This document shows, in pieces, positions 43,114-52,387 of a stretch of 64,000 nt of DNA. Position 1 is the first letter of the stretch, and every line of letters starts with the position of its first letter. The notes under the pieces were generated by a model. It saw nothing but the letters and a program-made list of their open reading frames with translations. It made no database searches and was not told the DNA's origin. Position numbers and translations under genes: made by a program. This stretch comes from Sphingobacteriales bacterium 16-39-50 (lineage in GTDB: Bacteria; Bacteroidota; Bacteroidia; Sphingobacteriales; Sphingobacteriaceae), in the NCBI GenBank assembly GCA_002257025.1, contig NCHA01000001.1:62001-126000 (forward strand), written 5' to 3'.

Positions 43114-45034
43114 CAAGATTACCCTTCCTGATGGTTCTGTTCGTGAATATGAGCAGGGAATCACAGCACATCAAATCGCACTTTCAATTTCTGAAGGATT
43201 AGCCAGAAATGTCTTAGCAGCAGAGGTTAACGGACAAGTATGGGATTCGAGCCGGCCGATAGAATCAGATTCAGCAGTAAAATTACTTACCTGGAATGAT
43301 CAGGATGGAAAAGCTACCTTCTGGCATTCATCTGCGCATTTAATGGCAGAGGCTCTTGAATCCTTATACCCGGGTACCAAGTTTGGTATCGGTCCGGCAA
43401 TTGAGACCGGGTTTTACTATGATGTTGACTTTGGTGACCGTGAATTCTCTTCTGATGATTTTAAGCAGATTGAAGATAAAATCCTTGAGCTTGCCCGGCA
43501 GAAATCTGATTTCTCAAGACAAGCAGTCTCTAAAGCAGATGCCATTAAATATTTTACAGAAAAAGATGATGAATATAAGCTGGATCTGATCAAAGATCTT
43601 AGCGATGGTTCAATTACTTTTTATACTCAGGGAAATTTTACTGATCTGTGCCGCGGACCACATATTCCAAATACAGGATTCATCAAGGCTGTAAAGCTGA
43701 TGAATGTGGCCGGGGCATACTGGAGAGGGGATGAGAGCAGAAAGCAATTGACCCGTATCTACGGAGTAACCTATCCCAAACAAAGTGAGCTTACTGATTA
43801 TCTTCATATGATTGAAGAGGCAAAAAAGCGTGACCACCGTAAATTGGGTAAGGAACTGGAGCTATTTGCATTTTCAGATAAGGTGGGCATGGGATTGCCC
43901 TTATGGCTCCCAAAAGGTACAGCACTGAGAGAAAAGCTCGTAAATTTCCTTCAGCGGGCACAGGTTAAATCTGGATATGAGCAGGTAATTACCCCGCATA
44001 TAGGCCATAAGAACCTCTATATTACTTCTGGCCATTATGAAAAATATGGTGCTGATTCATTTCAGCCGATCAAAACACCGCAGGAAGGAGAGGAGTTCTT
44101 TTTAAAACCGATGAACTGCCCACACCACTGCGAGATCTATAAAACCAAACCCCGTTCCTACAAGGATCTTCCGGTCAGATATGCAGAGTTTGGAACAGTT
44201 TACCGTTACGAGCAGAGTGGTGAGTTACATGGTTTAACCCGTGTTCGTGGCTTTACTCAGGATGATGCACATTTATTTTGCCGTCCTGATCAGGTTAAGG
44301 AGGAATTTAAAAAGGTAATTGACCTGGTTTTATATGTTTTTAAGGCATTAGGGTTCGATAATTATACCGCACAAATTTCCCTTCGTGATCCGGAAAATAA
44401 AACGAAATATATTGGCACGGATGAAAACTGGAAGCTTGCTGAATCTGCGATCATTGAAGCGGCAGAAGAAAAAGGTCTGACAACTGTTATTGAATTTGGA
44501 GAAGCCGCGTTTTATGGGCCAAAACTCGACTTTATGGTGAAGGATGCGCTTGGAAGGAAGTGGCAGTTGGGTACCATTCAGGTTGATTATAATTTACCTG
44601 AGCGTTTTGAACTGGAATATACCGGAAGCGATAATCAGAAGCATCGTCCGGTGATGATTCACAGGGCACCTTTTGGCTCACTTGAGCGCTTTGTTGCCGT
44701 ATTGATCGAACACTGTGCCGGAGAATTTCCATTGTGGTTAACCCCGGAGCAATTTATCGTTCTACCTATCTCCGAAAAATATGAGGATTATGCAAAAAAA
44801 GTTTTAGAATCGCTTAATAATTCCGATATTCGCGGCTTGATTGACTCTCGTGACGAGAAGATTGGCCGTAAAATAAGAGATGCGGAAGTGAAAAAGATTC
44901 CCTACATGCTCATAATTGGGGAGAAGGAAATGAATGAAGGCATGGTTTCTGTTAGAAGACATGGGCAGGGAGATGTGGGCAGTATGAAGATAGAAGAGTT
45001 TAGTAATCAATTAGTTAAAGAAATAACAATTTAA
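43109..45034 (+). CDS. thrS: Threonyl-tRNA synthetase
   Basis: A 641-residue class II synthetase. The TGS domain comes first ([21 protein letters not shown]), then the editing domain with [11 protein letters not shown] (H73, H77) and [12 protein letters not shown], the catalytic core with [15 protein letters not shown] (zinc cysteine), [24 protein letters not shown] and [20 protein letters not shown], and the C-terminal anticodon-binding domain ending in ISEKYEDYA and VRRHGQGD. All domains of full-length ThrRS are kept. The start codon lies inside a tRNA-Thr anticodon-like hairpin, suggesting autoregulation. infC begins 11 nt downstream. Confidence 0.97.
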   Translation: MIKITLPDGSVREYEQGITAHQIALSISEGLARNVLAAEVNGQVWDSSRPIESDSAVKLLTWNDQDGKATFWHSSAHLMAEALESLYPGTKFGIGPAIETGFYYDVDFGDREFSSDDFKQIEDKILELARQKSDFSRQAVSKADAIKYFTEKDDEYKLDLIKDLSDGSITFYTQGNFTDLCRGPHIPNTGFIKAVKLMNVAGAYWRGDESRKQLTRIYGVTYPKQSELTDYLHMIEEAKKRDHRKLGKELELFAFSDKVGMGLPLWLPKGTALREKLVNFLQRAQVKSGYEQVITPHIGHKNLYITSGHYEKYGADSFQPIKTPQEGEEFFLKPMNCPHHCEIYKTKPRSYKDLPVRYAEFGTVYRYEQSGELHGLTRVRGFTQDDAHLFCRPDQVKEEFKKVIDLVLYVFKALGFDNYTAQISLRDPENKTKYIGTDENWKLAESAIIEAAEEKGLTTVIEFGEAAFYGPKLDFMVKDALGRKWQLGTIQVDYNLPERFELEYTGSDNQKHRPVMIHRAPFGSLERFVAVLIEHCAGEFPLWLTPEQFIVLPISEKYEDYAKKVLESLNNSDIRGLIDSRDEKIGRKIRDAEVKKIPYMLIIGEKEMNEGMVSVRRHGQGDVGSMKIEEFSNQLVKEITI

Positions 45035-45045
45035 GTAAATATAAT

Positions 45046-45618
45046 TTGGCATTAGGAAGACCAGGCTTTAACAGAGGACCACGACCTCCGTTTAAAAAGA
45101 AAGAAGCAGAACATAAGATCAATGATTTGATCAGGGCGCCTGAAGTGCGCTTAACTGGTGATAACGTGGAAACTGGTATATATCCGTTCAGAGAAGCTTT
45201 AGCTATGGCTATCGAGCAGGATTTAGACCTTGTTGAGATTTCTCCAAATGCAGTTCCGCCTGTATGTAAGATTGTTGATTACAACAAATTTATCTACGAG
45301 CAGAAGAAAAAGATGAAGGAAATTAAGTCCAATGCAAAACAAACGGTCATTAAAGAGATCCGTTTTGGACCTAATACCAATGATCATGATTTTCAGTTCA
45401 AACTGAAACATGCGATAGGCTTCCTTGAAAATGGTGAGAAAGTACGTGCTTATGTTCATTTCAAAGGCCGTGCAATTGTGTACAAAGAGCAGGGAGAGAT
45501 CCTTTTATTGAAATTTGCACAGGCATTGGAGGATGTTGGTAAAGTAGAACAGCTTCCTAAGCTGGAAGGAAAACGGATGTTTTTGACCGTTGCTCCTAAA
45601 CATGCTGGGAAAAAATAA
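45046..45618 (+). CDS. infC: Translation initiation factor IF-3
   Basis: A 190-residue IF-3. N-domain ([19 protein letters not shown]), linker and C-domain ([35 protein letters not shown]) are all present. The start is the TTG at 45046: the only canonical start codon in frame between the upstream stop TAA (45016-45018) and the conserved IF-3 sequence. Non-AUG starts of infC allow IF-3 to repress itself, since IF-3 rejects weak start codons; E. coli uses AUU for this. An N-terminal arm of about 25 residues rich in Arg, Pro and Lys precedes the N-domain. Confidence 0.96.
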   Translation: MALGRPGFNRGPRPPFKKKEAEHKINDLIRAPEVRLTGDNVETGIYPFREALAMAIEQDLDLVEISPNAVPPVCKIVDYNKFIYEQKKKMKEIKSNAKQTVIKEIRFGPNTNDHDFQFKLKHAIGFLENGEKVRAYVHFKGRAIVYKEQGEILLLKFAQALEDVGKVEQLPKLEGKRMFLTVAPKHAGKK

Positions 45619-45630
45619 TTCAATTTGTCA

Positions 45631-45727
45631 TCCGATAGCTATCGGATTTATCGATTTGTCCATTGAGACGTAGCCCCATTGACAAATCGAATAATAGACA
45701 AATAGACAAATAGAATAATAGACAAAT
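45631..45727. repeat. Palindrome and octad tract 5 in the infC-rpmI spacer
   Basis: Begins with TCCGATAGCTATCGGA (45631-45646). TCGATTTGTC (45651-45660) and GACAAATCGA (45681-45690) form perfect 10-bp inverted arms. Four 8-mers follow at 45696-45727: AGACAAAT, AGACAAAT, AGAATAAT, AGACAAAT. The tract starts 12 nt after the infC stop codon. Confidence 0.75.
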
Positions 45728-45742
45728 AAATATAATAGAGTT

Positions 45743-45943
45743 ATGCCAAAAATGAAAACGTGCTCCAGTGCAAAAAAGCGTTTTAAGCTTACTGGAACAG
45801 GTAAAATCAAAAGAAAGAACGCTTTCAAGAGCCACATCTTAACCAAGATGAGCAACAAGCGTAAGCGCGCTTTAGGTCAGACAAGTTTAGTTTCTGACGC
45901 AGATATGGGCAACGTAAAACGTATGCTTACAATCGGCAAATAA
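45743..45943 (+). CDS. rpmI: 50S ribosomal protein L35
   Basis: A 66-residue ribosomal protein, basic throughout: [20 protein letters not shown] at the N-terminus and [19 protein letters not shown], as in bacterial L35. It lies between infC and rplT in the conserved infC-rpmI-rplT order. The 124-nt spacer from infC is unusually long for this operon and is filled with a palindrome and an 8-nt repeat tract. In E. coli and B. subtilis L20 represses this operon; a Bacteroidetes L20 site cannot be recognised here. Confidence 0.97.
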   Translation: MPKMKTCSSAKKRFKLTGTGKIKRKNAFKSHILTKMSNKRKRALGQTSLVSDADMGNVKRMLTIGK

Positions 45944-46020
45944 TTAACAAATTAATTTAACCAGGTATCAGGTTTTAAAGTTTCTTAAAAGGAACACCGC
46001 TTACCAAAAAACAACACAAC

Positions 46021-46365
46021 ATGCCACGTTCGGTTAACGCAGTAGCGTCAAGAAGAAGAAGAAAAAAGGTCTTAGATTTAGCCAAAGGCTATTGGGGATC
46101 AAGAAGCAAGGTTTTTACCGTTGCTAAAAACACTGTCGAGAAAGGTTTGCAATATGCTTACCGTGACCGTAAAACCAAGAAAAGAGAATTCAGAGCTTTG
46201 TGGATTCAGCGTATTAACGCTGGGGCACGTCAGCACGGACTATCATACTCTGTATTAATGGGTAAATTAACTGCAAAAGGAAACGGATTAAACCGTAAAG
46301 TTTTAGCTGATTTGGCTATGAACCATCCTGAAGCGTTTAAAGCTGTCGTTGATTCAGTAAAATAG
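46021..46365 (+). CDS. rplT: 50S ribosomal protein L20
   Basis: A 114-residue ribosomal protein of usual length: [20 protein letters not shown], then [41 protein letters not shown] and [18 protein letters not shown]. It is an early-assembling 23S rRNA binder. It closes the thrS-infC-rpmI-rplT operon and is followed 23 nt later by an intrinsic terminator. Confidence 0.98.
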   Translation: MPRSVNAVASRRRRKKVLDLAKGYWGSRSKVFTVAKNTVEKGLQYAYRDRKTKKREFRALWIQRINAGARQHGLSYSVLMGKLTAKGNGLNRKVLADLAMNHPEAFKAVVDSVK

Positions 46366-46387
46366 TTTTATTTCTAATATATTATAA

Positions 46388-46416
46388 AAGGGAGCCTCTT
46401 CAGGTTCCCTTTTTTG
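46388..46416 (+). terminator. Terminator of the thrS-rplT operon
   Basis: Stem GGGAGCCT/AGGTTCCC (one G-T pair) with a 4-nt loop, followed by TTTTTT. Confidence 0.9.
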
Positions 46417-46478
46417 TTAGCTAAATTTTTTAGATTAATCTTTGTATACCTATATTGTGATGAATCAACAAGTAAAAT

Positions 46479-47393
46479 ATGGATTTTGGTCGCCTGCCTG
46501 ATAATGAATTCCCCCTGGTAGATTTTACTCTTCCCTCTGATACAAACCTAACAAAACAGGTCCTTAAGGAAGCAGAAAAAGCTCCAGGGTCTGATTTATA
46601 TGTTGGATGCGCTAAATGGGGTAGAAAGGAGTGGATAGGAATGATTTATCCTCCTAAGACTAAAGAAGCCAATTTTTTAGGAGAATATGTTAAGCATTTC
46701 AACAGTATTGAGCTGAATGCTATTTTTTATGGAATGCCAAAAAAGGAGCAGGTAAATGCCTGGAGGGAAAAGGCCGAAGCATCCCGTTCAGATTTCAAAT
46801 TTTTTCCTAAGTTCACCCAAAGCATAAGCCATATTAAAAGATTGAAAGATGCTGAAGAGCTTACTTCTCAATATTTGGACAGTATATCAGAATTTGGAAA
46901 CACTTTAGGTCCGGCATTCCTTCAATTGAGTGATAATTTTGGACCTAAAAATTTTGATATTCTTAAGCATTATCTCGAAAAACTCCCCATAGACTTCGAA
47001 GTTTTTGTAGAAGTGAGACATAAAGACTGGTATGAGGACACTGTTGCCAGAAGAGAACTTTTTGATATGATGCATTCGCTTAAAAAAGGTTCTGTCATTA
47101 CAGATGCAAGCGGGAGAAGGGATTGTGTGCATATGGAATTAACGATCCCAAATGCATTTATCCGTTTTGTTGGTAATGGCCTGCATTCCACAGATTTCAG
47201 TCGTATTGATGCCTGGGTAGAGCGTTTAGCAAATTGGAAAGATCTGGGACTAAATAAGATCTGTTTCTTTCTTCACCAGCATGATGAAAAGGACACCCCG
47301 ATTCTGGCAGATTATACAATCAAAAAATTCAACGAAAAGCTGGGCACAGATCTGCAACCTCCGGGTCTTATTCAAACCTCAACTCTCTTTTAA
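46479..47393 (+). CDS. DUF72 domain protein
   Basis: A 304-residue DUF72 (YecE-like) protein with a TIM-barrel-type layout. The conserved stretches are YVGCAKWGRKEWIGMIYPP near residue 42, NSIELNAIFYGMP, FFPKFTQSISHIKRL, FVEVRHKDWYE and the C-terminal FFLHQHDEKDTP. The biochemical function of DUF72 proteins is unknown. It stands alone, between the terminators of rplT and its own, and converges on sucC. Confidence 0.9.
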   Translation: MDFGRLPDNEFPLVDFTLPSDTNLTKQVLKEAEKAPGSDLYVGCAKWGRKEWIGMIYPPKTKEANFLGEYVKHFNSIELNAIFYGMPKKEQVNAWREKAEASRSDFKFFPKFTQSISHIKRLKDAEELTSQYLDSISEFGNTLGPAFLQLSDNFGPKNFDILKHYLEKLPIDFEVFVEVRHKDWYEDTVARRELFDMMHSLKKGSVITDASGRRDCVHMELTIPNAFIRFVGNGLHSTDFSRIDAWVERLANWKDLGLNKICFFLHQHDEKDTPILADYTIKKFNEKLGTDLQPPGLIQTSTLF

Positions 47394-47397
47394 CAAC

Positions 47398-47434
47398 AAA
47401 GCCGCTGATATGAAAATATCAGCGGCTTTTATTT
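47398..47434 (+). terminator. Intrinsic terminator after the DUF72 gene
   Basis: Perfect 13-bp stem AAAGCCGCTGATA (47398-47410) with its complement at 47417-47429 and a 6-nt loop, followed by T-rich sequence. Confidence 0.9.
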
Positions 47435-47454
47435 TATCAATCACAATCCATTCC

Positions 47455-47470
47455 CCCGGTAGCTATTGGG
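47455..47470. repeat. GATAGCTATC palindrome, degraded copy next to tract 6
   Basis: CCCGGTAGCTATTGGG differs from the 16-bp palindrome at two positions and directly precedes heptad tract 6. Confidence 0.55.
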
Positions 47471-47519
47471 TCTCTATTCTCTATTTCCTATTTCCTATTT
47501 CCTATTCCCTTTACTACTC
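47471..47519. repeat. Heptad tract 6 touching the sucC stop codon
   Basis: Seven 7-mers in register: TCTCTAT twice, TTCCTAT three times, TCCCTTT, ACTACTC. The last base is shared with the stop codon of sucC (47519-47521, minus strand). Confidence 0.75.
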
Positions 47520-48712
47520 TATTCCTCTAACACCTTAGTCACCAGTGCCGCAGCCTCCTTTAGCAGAATCGCAGAATAAACCTTCAATCCTGATTCATCA
47601 ATCAGTTTTTTAGCTTCTACAGCGTTAGTTCCTTGCAAACGAACAATGATCGGTACCGGAATATTTCCTATTTCCTTGTAAGCATCAATAACACCCTGAG
47701 CTACACGGTCGCAGCGTACAATACCACCGAAGATATTGATCAGGATTGCTTTTACATTCGGATCTGAAAGTATGATATTAAATCCTGCTTTTACAGTCTC
47801 AGCATTTGCAGTTCCACCCACATCCAGGAAATTTGCCGGCTCACCGCCTGCAAGTTTAATGATATCCATGGTAGCCATCGCTAGTCCGGCACCATTAACC
47901 ATACAGCCAACATTACCATCTAACTTTACGTAGTTCAGATTTGATTTGCTTGCTTCAACTTCGGTTGGATCTTCTTCACTGGTATCGCGCATCGCTGCAT
48001 AATCCGGATGACGGAATAAACCATTGTCATCAAGATTCACTTTTGCATCAACTGCAAGTATTTTATTATCAGATGTTTTTAAAACAGGATTGATCTCAAA
48101 CATAGAAGAATCAGTTCCTTCATAAGCTTTGCACAATGCTGCAATGAACTTGATCATGTCTTTAAAAGCATCACCGCTTAATCCAAGATTGAAGGCGATT
48201 TTACGTGCCTGAAATCCCTGAAGACCAACTTTAGGATCAATTTCTTCTTTGAAAATAAGATGAGGAGTATGTTCTGCAACTTCTTCAATATCCATACCTC
48301 CTTCGGTTGAGTACATAATGATGTTACGGCCTCTTGAACGATCGAGTAATACACTGATATAGAACTCTTTTGTTTCACTCTCTCCCGGATAATAAACATC
48401 CTGAGCAACTAAAACTTTACTTACCAACTTACCTTCAGGACCAGTTTGAGGGGTCACTAATTGCATTCCGATAATCTGTCCTGCTTTTTCCTTAACTTCT
48501 TCCAGGTTTTTCGCAAGCTTTACGCCTCCGCCTTTTCCTCTGCCACCGGCATGGATTTGAGCCTTTATAACAACCCAGTCTGAATTATAATCTACTTTTA
48601 GCTTCTTCGCGGCGTCAACAGCCTGTTCTGCAGTATCAGCAACAATGCCTTCCTGAACTCTGACACCAAAGCTTTTTAAAATTGCTTTACCCTGATATTC
48701 GTGAATATTCAT
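47519..48712 (-). CDS. sucC: Succinyl-CoA ligase (ADP-forming) subunit beta
   Basis: A 397-residue ATP-grasp subunit of the citric-acid-cycle enzyme that interconverts succinyl-CoA and succinate with NTP synthesis. [17 protein letters not shown] starts it; [56 protein letters not shown] and [16 protein letters not shown] are the diagnostic segments. The alpha subunit sucD is not in the window, so the usual sucCD pairing is broken here. The tract of 7-mers at its 3' end shares a base with the stop codon. Confidence 0.97.
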   Translation of the reverse strand: MNIHEYQGKAILKSFGVRVQEGIVADTAEQAVDAAKKLKVDYNSDWVVIKAQIHAGGRGKGGGVKLAKNLEEVKEKAGQIIGMQLVTPQTGPEGKLVSKVLVAQDVYYPGESETKEFYISVLLDRSRGRNIIMYSTEGGMDIEEVAEHTPHLIFKEEIDPKVGLQGFQARKIAFNLGLSGDAFKDMIKFIAALCKAYEGTDSSMFEINPVLKTSDNKILAVDAKVNLDDNGLFRHPDYAAMRDTSEEDPTEVEASKSNLNYVKLDGNVGCMVNGAGLAMATMDIIKLAGGEPANFLDVGGTANAETVKAGFNIILSDPNVKAILINIFGGIVRCDRVAQGVIDAYKEIGNIPVPIIVRLQGTNAVEAKKLIDESGLKVYSAILLKEAAALVTKVLEE

Positions 48713-48861
48713 TTACTTATTATTTGTCGTAAAACTACGTTTTTATTACTAACCTGAAAATAGTAAAGGCTGTTTTTTTTCAAAAATTAAGCTATTATTT
48801 TACAGGAAGCGATAGTTTAGTAAACAATTCACACATTTGCATATTCATAAGATCTATATTC

Positions 48862-49518
48862 ATGCTTGAGGCAAGGGGAATTCAGAAATCATACGGTAAC
48901 TTACAGATATTAAAGGGTGTTGATCTGGATATTAAAAAGGCTGAAATTGTAACTATTATTGGGGCATCGGGTGCTGGTAAAAGCACCTTACTTCATATTA
49001 TTGGAACCCTCGACAAACCAGATCAAGGGACTCTTCTATTAAATAATATTGACGTTAACTCTCTTTCTTCAAAGAAGTTAAGTGCCTTTAGAAACGAGCA
49101 AATTGGTTTTATCTTCCAGTTTCACCATTTGCTGCCCGAGTTTACAGCATTAGAAAATATCTGTATACCTGCATATATTGCCAAAAAGGGCAAAAGAGAA
49201 GCTGAAAAAAGGGCATTAGAGCTTCTTGATCTTCTTGGTTTAAGAGAAAGGGCAAATCATAAACCAAATGAACTTTCAGGTGGTGAGCAGCAGCGGGTGG
49301 CTGTTGCCAGAGCAATGGTAAATAGCCCGGCGATTATTCTGGCAGATGAACCATCAGGTAATCTGGATTCTGCCAATGCAGAAAGTTTACATCGCTTGTT
49401 TTTAGACCTGCGGGATAGCTTGCAACAGACCTTTGTAATCGTTACCCATAATGAAAATCTGGCCGAAATGGCAGACCGGAAGGTGTTGATGAAAGACGGT
49501 ATGATAATCAATTATTAA
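48862..49518 (+). CDS. lolD: LolD-type ABC transporter ATP-binding protein
   Basis: A 218-residue ABC ATPase. Walker A is [13 protein letters not shown] (K40), Q-loop [14 protein letters not shown], signature [16 protein letters not shown], Walker [13 protein letters not shown] and the H-loop [17 protein letters not shown] is typical of LolD, which powers release of lipoproteins from the inner membrane by LolCE. No LolC/LolE lies next to it. The MacB/FtsE branch is related, so the exact substrate is probable rather than proven. The following small gene starts 1 nt after its stop codon. Confidence 0.87.
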   Translation: MLEARGIQKSYGNLQILKGVDLDIKKAEIVTIIGASGAGKSTLLHIIGTLDKPDQGTLLLNNIDVNSLSSKKLSAFRNEQIGFIFQFHHLLPEFTALENICIPAYIAKKGKREAEKRALELLDLLGLRERANHKPNELSGGEQQRVAVARAMVNSPAIILADEPSGNLDSANAESLHRLFLDLRDSLQQTFVIVTHNENLAEMADRKVLMKDGMIINY

Positions 49519-49519
49519 G

Positions 49520-49828
49520 ATGGCGATTCTGATTACAGCAGCTTCCTTCGCTGTTGCATATAAACTGGAGCGATTCCTCAATGAACCTGAAGACTATTTT
49601 GCCGAGCAAATTGAAATGCCTGCAATTCCAGGCAAAAAATTCATTCGCATACCCAATGCTTTATCACCAATCTTTATAAGTGAAATGTTAAAGATTTGCC
49701 TTGATAATCAAATAGTTAAGATTTTTCCTTTGAAGAGATCAGAGATTGAAGAGTTATCTAAGGCAAATCAGCTCTTTAGCGAATATGGAATTAGTATCAT
49801 AATACCGTCAGATGAATGGATTCTGTAA
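49520..49828 (+). CDS. Orphan pre-ATP-grasp-like small protein
   Basis: A 102-residue protein, probably translationally coupled to lolD (1-nt gap). The start MAILITAASFAVAYKLERFL and the later ICLDNQIVKIFPLKRSEIEE with LFSEYGISIIIPSDE follow the pattern of the pre-ATP-grasp (Rossmann-like) domain at the N-terminus of ATP-grasp ligases, but no ATP-grasp domain follows. From memory, similar 100-residue proteins occur in other Sphingobacteriaceae, so it may be a genuine stand-alone protein. Function unknown; a nucleotide or sugar-nucleotide binding role is possible. A HAD-like gene follows. Confidence 0.65.
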   Translation: MAILITAASFAVAYKLERFLNEPEDYFAEQIEMPAIPGKKFIRIPNALSPIFISEMLKICLDNQIVKIFPLKRSEIEELSKANQLFSEYGISIIIPSDEWIL

Positions 49829-49876
49829 TCAGCATTAAACGATTTGAATACCGATTGGTCTAATATTTGTATTCTC

Positions 49877-49963
49877 ATGAATTGTTATTTGTTTGCGGAT
49901 GGATTATCTGGGAGTGGGAATTACCTGACAATGAGAAACCTGGTATTTTTACCTGGGGAATGA
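49877..49963 (+). CDS. Candidate 28-residue ORF coupled to the HAD gene
   Basis: ATG at 49877 opens a short frame with two segments of 18 and 10 residues (MNCYLFADGLSGSGNYLT, MRNLVFLPGE). Its stop codon overlaps the likely HAD start as ATGA (49960-49963), a classic coupling arrangement. A near-consensus -7 sequence TAATATTTG lies 8 nt before the ATG, which would put transcription start at the ORF. No homology is known to me, and the frame may be chance. Confidence 0.35.
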   Translation: MNCYLFADGLSGSGNYLTMRNLVFLPGE

Positions 49964-50616
49964 GTTATGGAAGTATCGATTTTGATTTCATAAATTTGAA
50001 TATGCTTAAATATAAGGATCTCGATAAGCGCATAAAGGCTTTTGTATTTGAATTAGATGATGTTATTTATCCTGAGAAAGATTATCTGTTACAGGTCTAT
50101 TATCTTTTTACCAATTTTATTGAGTTTACCGAAGGCTTTCCATCTGCTCATGATCTTACTGAATTTTTCAAAACAGCTTATACTCATCATGGAGATGAAG
50201 GTATTTTTGACAGGGCAAAAGAGGCTTTTGGTTTAGAGGAAAAATATCGCGATAATTTTGAAAGACTGTATTTTACAGCACGATTACCTTTGAAATTATT
50301 ATTGTTTTCAGGGATTTTAGAACTGATGCAGGAGATTGTTGTAGACAGAAAGCATTTGTTTTTGGTTACAAACGGAAAGCCTGAAATACAGTTGAACAAG
50401 ATCAGACAGATCGAGTGGAATGGACTCGAGAAATATTTGAGGGTTTATTATGCATCAGAGATAAACCTGAAACCAAATCCTGACGTATTATCGTATATTA
50501 TGGATGAACATCAGTTAATAAGAAAAGATATTATGGTCATTGGAGCCACAGAAACTGATCTGGAATTTGCAATATCCTCAGGCGTTGATTATTTAGCTGT
50601 AGATGAATTTCTGTAA
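49960..50616 (+). CDS. HAD-superfamily protein lacking catalytic aspartates
   Basis: A 218-residue HAD-like protein when started at the ATG at 49960 (an ATG at 50002 is possible; the frame is open further up to a TTG at 49867). Motif I reads AFVFELDDVIYPEKDYL, with Glu (E31) where the family has the nucleophilic Asp. Motif II LFLVTNGKP and the motif III lysine in INLKPNPDVL look intact, but motif IV reads IGATETDLE instead of IGDSxxD, losing the first acidic residue. Fold is therefore retained while phosphatase activity is doubtful. It follows lolD and the pre-ATP-grasp-like gene and may act with them. Confidence 0.75.
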   Translation: MSYGSIDFDFINLNMLKYKDLDKRIKAFVFELDDVIYPEKDYLLQVYYLFTNFIEFTEGFPSAHDLTEFFKTAYTHHGDEGIFDRAKEAFGLEEKYRDNFERLYFTARLPLKLLLFSGILELMQEIVVDRKHLFLVTNGKPEIQLNKIRQIEWNGLEKYLRVYYASEINLKPNPDVLSYIMDEHQLIRKDIMVIGATETDLEFAISSGVDYLAVDEFL

Positions 50617-50671
50617 ATTGAATTTAAATTTGGACTACCAATTCTAAACTATATAAAAACTAACCAAAAAA

Positions 50672-52237
50672 ATGTTGAATAAAATGAATTTAAGATCAAT
50701 AAATAAACTGTTAATTTTCTCTCTGAGTTTATTAATACTTGCTTCCTCTTGTAAAAAAGATCCTAAAGCCAGCGTTACACCGACACCAACAACGTCACCT
50801 GTTGTTGTAGCTTCAAGATCAGATCTTACCAAGGACTCTATCTATCTCTATGCAAAGGAAACCTATTACTGGAATGAAGGTATGCCTACTTATGCAGTTT
50901 TTAATCCCAGGGGTTTCGGAAGCAATGAGGCAGTGTTGGATGCTATAATAGCTTTACCTGGAACAAATAAACCTACAGATAAGTATTCATTTCTGGATGA
51001 TGGAGCGGTATCAAGTTCATTGAGTGGTGTAAGCGGAGACTATGGTTTTTCTGTATTTTATCATGATACAGATGGCATAAGTTCAACTCCAACAGATGAC
51101 TTGCGTATAAAGTACGTTTCACCAAACTCACCTGCAGCATCTAAAGGTCTGAGAAGAGGTTACCGAATTACAAAATTAAATGGCAGAACCGACTTGAGTA
51201 CTGCTCAAAGTGCGACTTTGAATTTTGTTGGTAATGCAGTATTTGGTTCAGCTAGCTCTGTGTCTATGACTATTTTGAAACCGGATGGTAGTTTGGAAGA
51301 AGATGTAACGATTACTCGGGCGACTTATTCAAACAATCCTATATTTTTGACTAAAATACTCAATGTAGGATCAAAAAATGTTGGATATATTGTTTATAAT
51401 AGTTTCACTACCAATTCAAGAGATGCATTAACTACTGAAATAGGTAAATTTCAGGCAGCTGGTGTCACTGAACTAATTGTAGATCTTCGTTATAACGGCG
51501 GTGGCTCTGTTGCTACTTCAGATGTGTTCACAAATTTAATTGCTCCCTCAGCCTATAGTGGGCAGGTAATGTATACCACTTACTGGACTAAAACGATGCA
51601 GGATGGAAACGCAAAAATCTTATCCAATCAGCCACTTCTTGATGCTCAGGGTAAATTGCAAAATTTTACGGGAGGTGTAAATGGGGTATATGCTACCTAT
51701 GCTGATATTGATTACAGGCCTACCAAGAGTGCGGGAAATGTAGAAAATTTTGAGAAAGTGGGTATTGCTGAGTTTAAAAAGATTTACTTCCTGGTTTTAA
51801 GCGGAACTGCTTCTGCATCTGAATTATTGATAAATAGTCTTAAAGGAGTGATGCCTGGTGATGTTAAATTGATCGGGCAAAAAACCTACGGCAAGCCTGT
51901 TGGATTTTTCGCTATTAAGATAGATAAACTTGACCTTTATGTGCCTCAGTTTGAAACTAAAAACCAAAAGAATGAGGGTGGTTATTATAGTGGTATGGCC
52001 GTTGATTATACAGTTTCGGATGATGTAACTAAGGATTTTGGTGACCCAACAGAACGTTTGCTGGCAGCGGCTTTAAGCTATTCTGAAAAAGGAACCTTCT
52101 CAATCAGTAATATTCCATCTAAGATTGCAAGTATATCTGGTATGTCTGCTTATGAAACTGAAAGATTGAACGAAGTCTTTGATAGGAATGTGTTTAAAGG
52201 AATGATCGACGATAAACTAAAGCTTAAAAAACAGTAA
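50672..52237 (+). CDS. S41-family peptidase lipoprotein with PDZ domain
   Basis: A 521-residue lipoprotein. The signal ends in lipobox LASSC with the cysteine near residue 27 (an internal ATG at 50687 is an alternative start). A low-complexity threonine/proline linker follows, then an N-terminal helical part (SIYLYAKETYYWNEGMP), a PDZ domain (about 125-225, KYVSPNSPAASKGLRRGYRI) and the S41 (CPP/TSP) protease core. The nucleophile is in VLSGTASASELL and the lysine base is in IGQKTYGKPVG. It is anchored to a membrane facing the periplasm or surface. Substrates are unknown. Confidence 0.92.
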   Translation: MLNKMNLRSINKLLIFSLSLLILASSCKKDPKASVTPTPTTSPVVVASRSDLTKDSIYLYAKETYYWNEGMPTYAVFNPRGFGSNEAVLDAIIALPGTNKPTDKYSFLDDGAVSSSLSGVSGDYGFSVFYHDTDGISSTPTDDLRIKYVSPNSPAASKGLRRGYRITKLNGRTDLSTAQSATLNFVGNAVFGSASSVSMTILKPDGSLEEDVTITRATYSNNPIFLTKILNVGSKNVGYIVYNSFTTNSRDALTTEIGKFQAAGVTELIVDLRYNGGGSVATSDVFTNLIAPSAYSGQVMYTTYWTKTMQDGNAKILSNQPLLDAQGKLQNFTGGVNGVYATYADIDYRPTKSAGNVENFEKVGIAEFKKIYFLVLSGTASASELLINSLKGVMPGDVKLIGQKTYGKPVGFFAIKIDKLDLYVPQFETKNQKNEGGYYSGMAVDYTVSDDVTKDFGDPTERLLAAALSYSEKGTFSISNIPSKIASISGMSAYETERLNEVFDRNVFKGMIDDKLKLKKQ

Positions 52238-52274
52238 AGTTGAAGCACTGATTTGCACTTAAACATATCTTTGT

Positions 52275-52312
52275 AAAAAAGCACTTCATAACATTATGAG
52301 GTGCTTTTTTTT
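52275..52312 (+). terminator. Intrinsic terminator after the S41 protease gene
   Basis: A 17-nt arm AAAAAAGCACTTCATAA (52275-52291) pairs with 52294-52310 (one G-T pair) and ends in an 8-nt T-run. Confidence 0.85.
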
Positions 52313-52387
52313 GAAATCAATCCAAAATATCCCTTAAATTAGTGATTGAATAGTTTTGTATATCACATCTGTTTAAATTTTATAATT

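Noticed and set aside
45620-45858. Minus-strand frames over the infC-rpmI spacer
   Set aside because: Low-complexity translation of the repeat tract; no start context or family.
8613-47519. Periodic tracts as CRISPR arrays
   Set aside because: Units are only 7-8 nt, contiguous, degenerate and without spacers; no cas genes are present.
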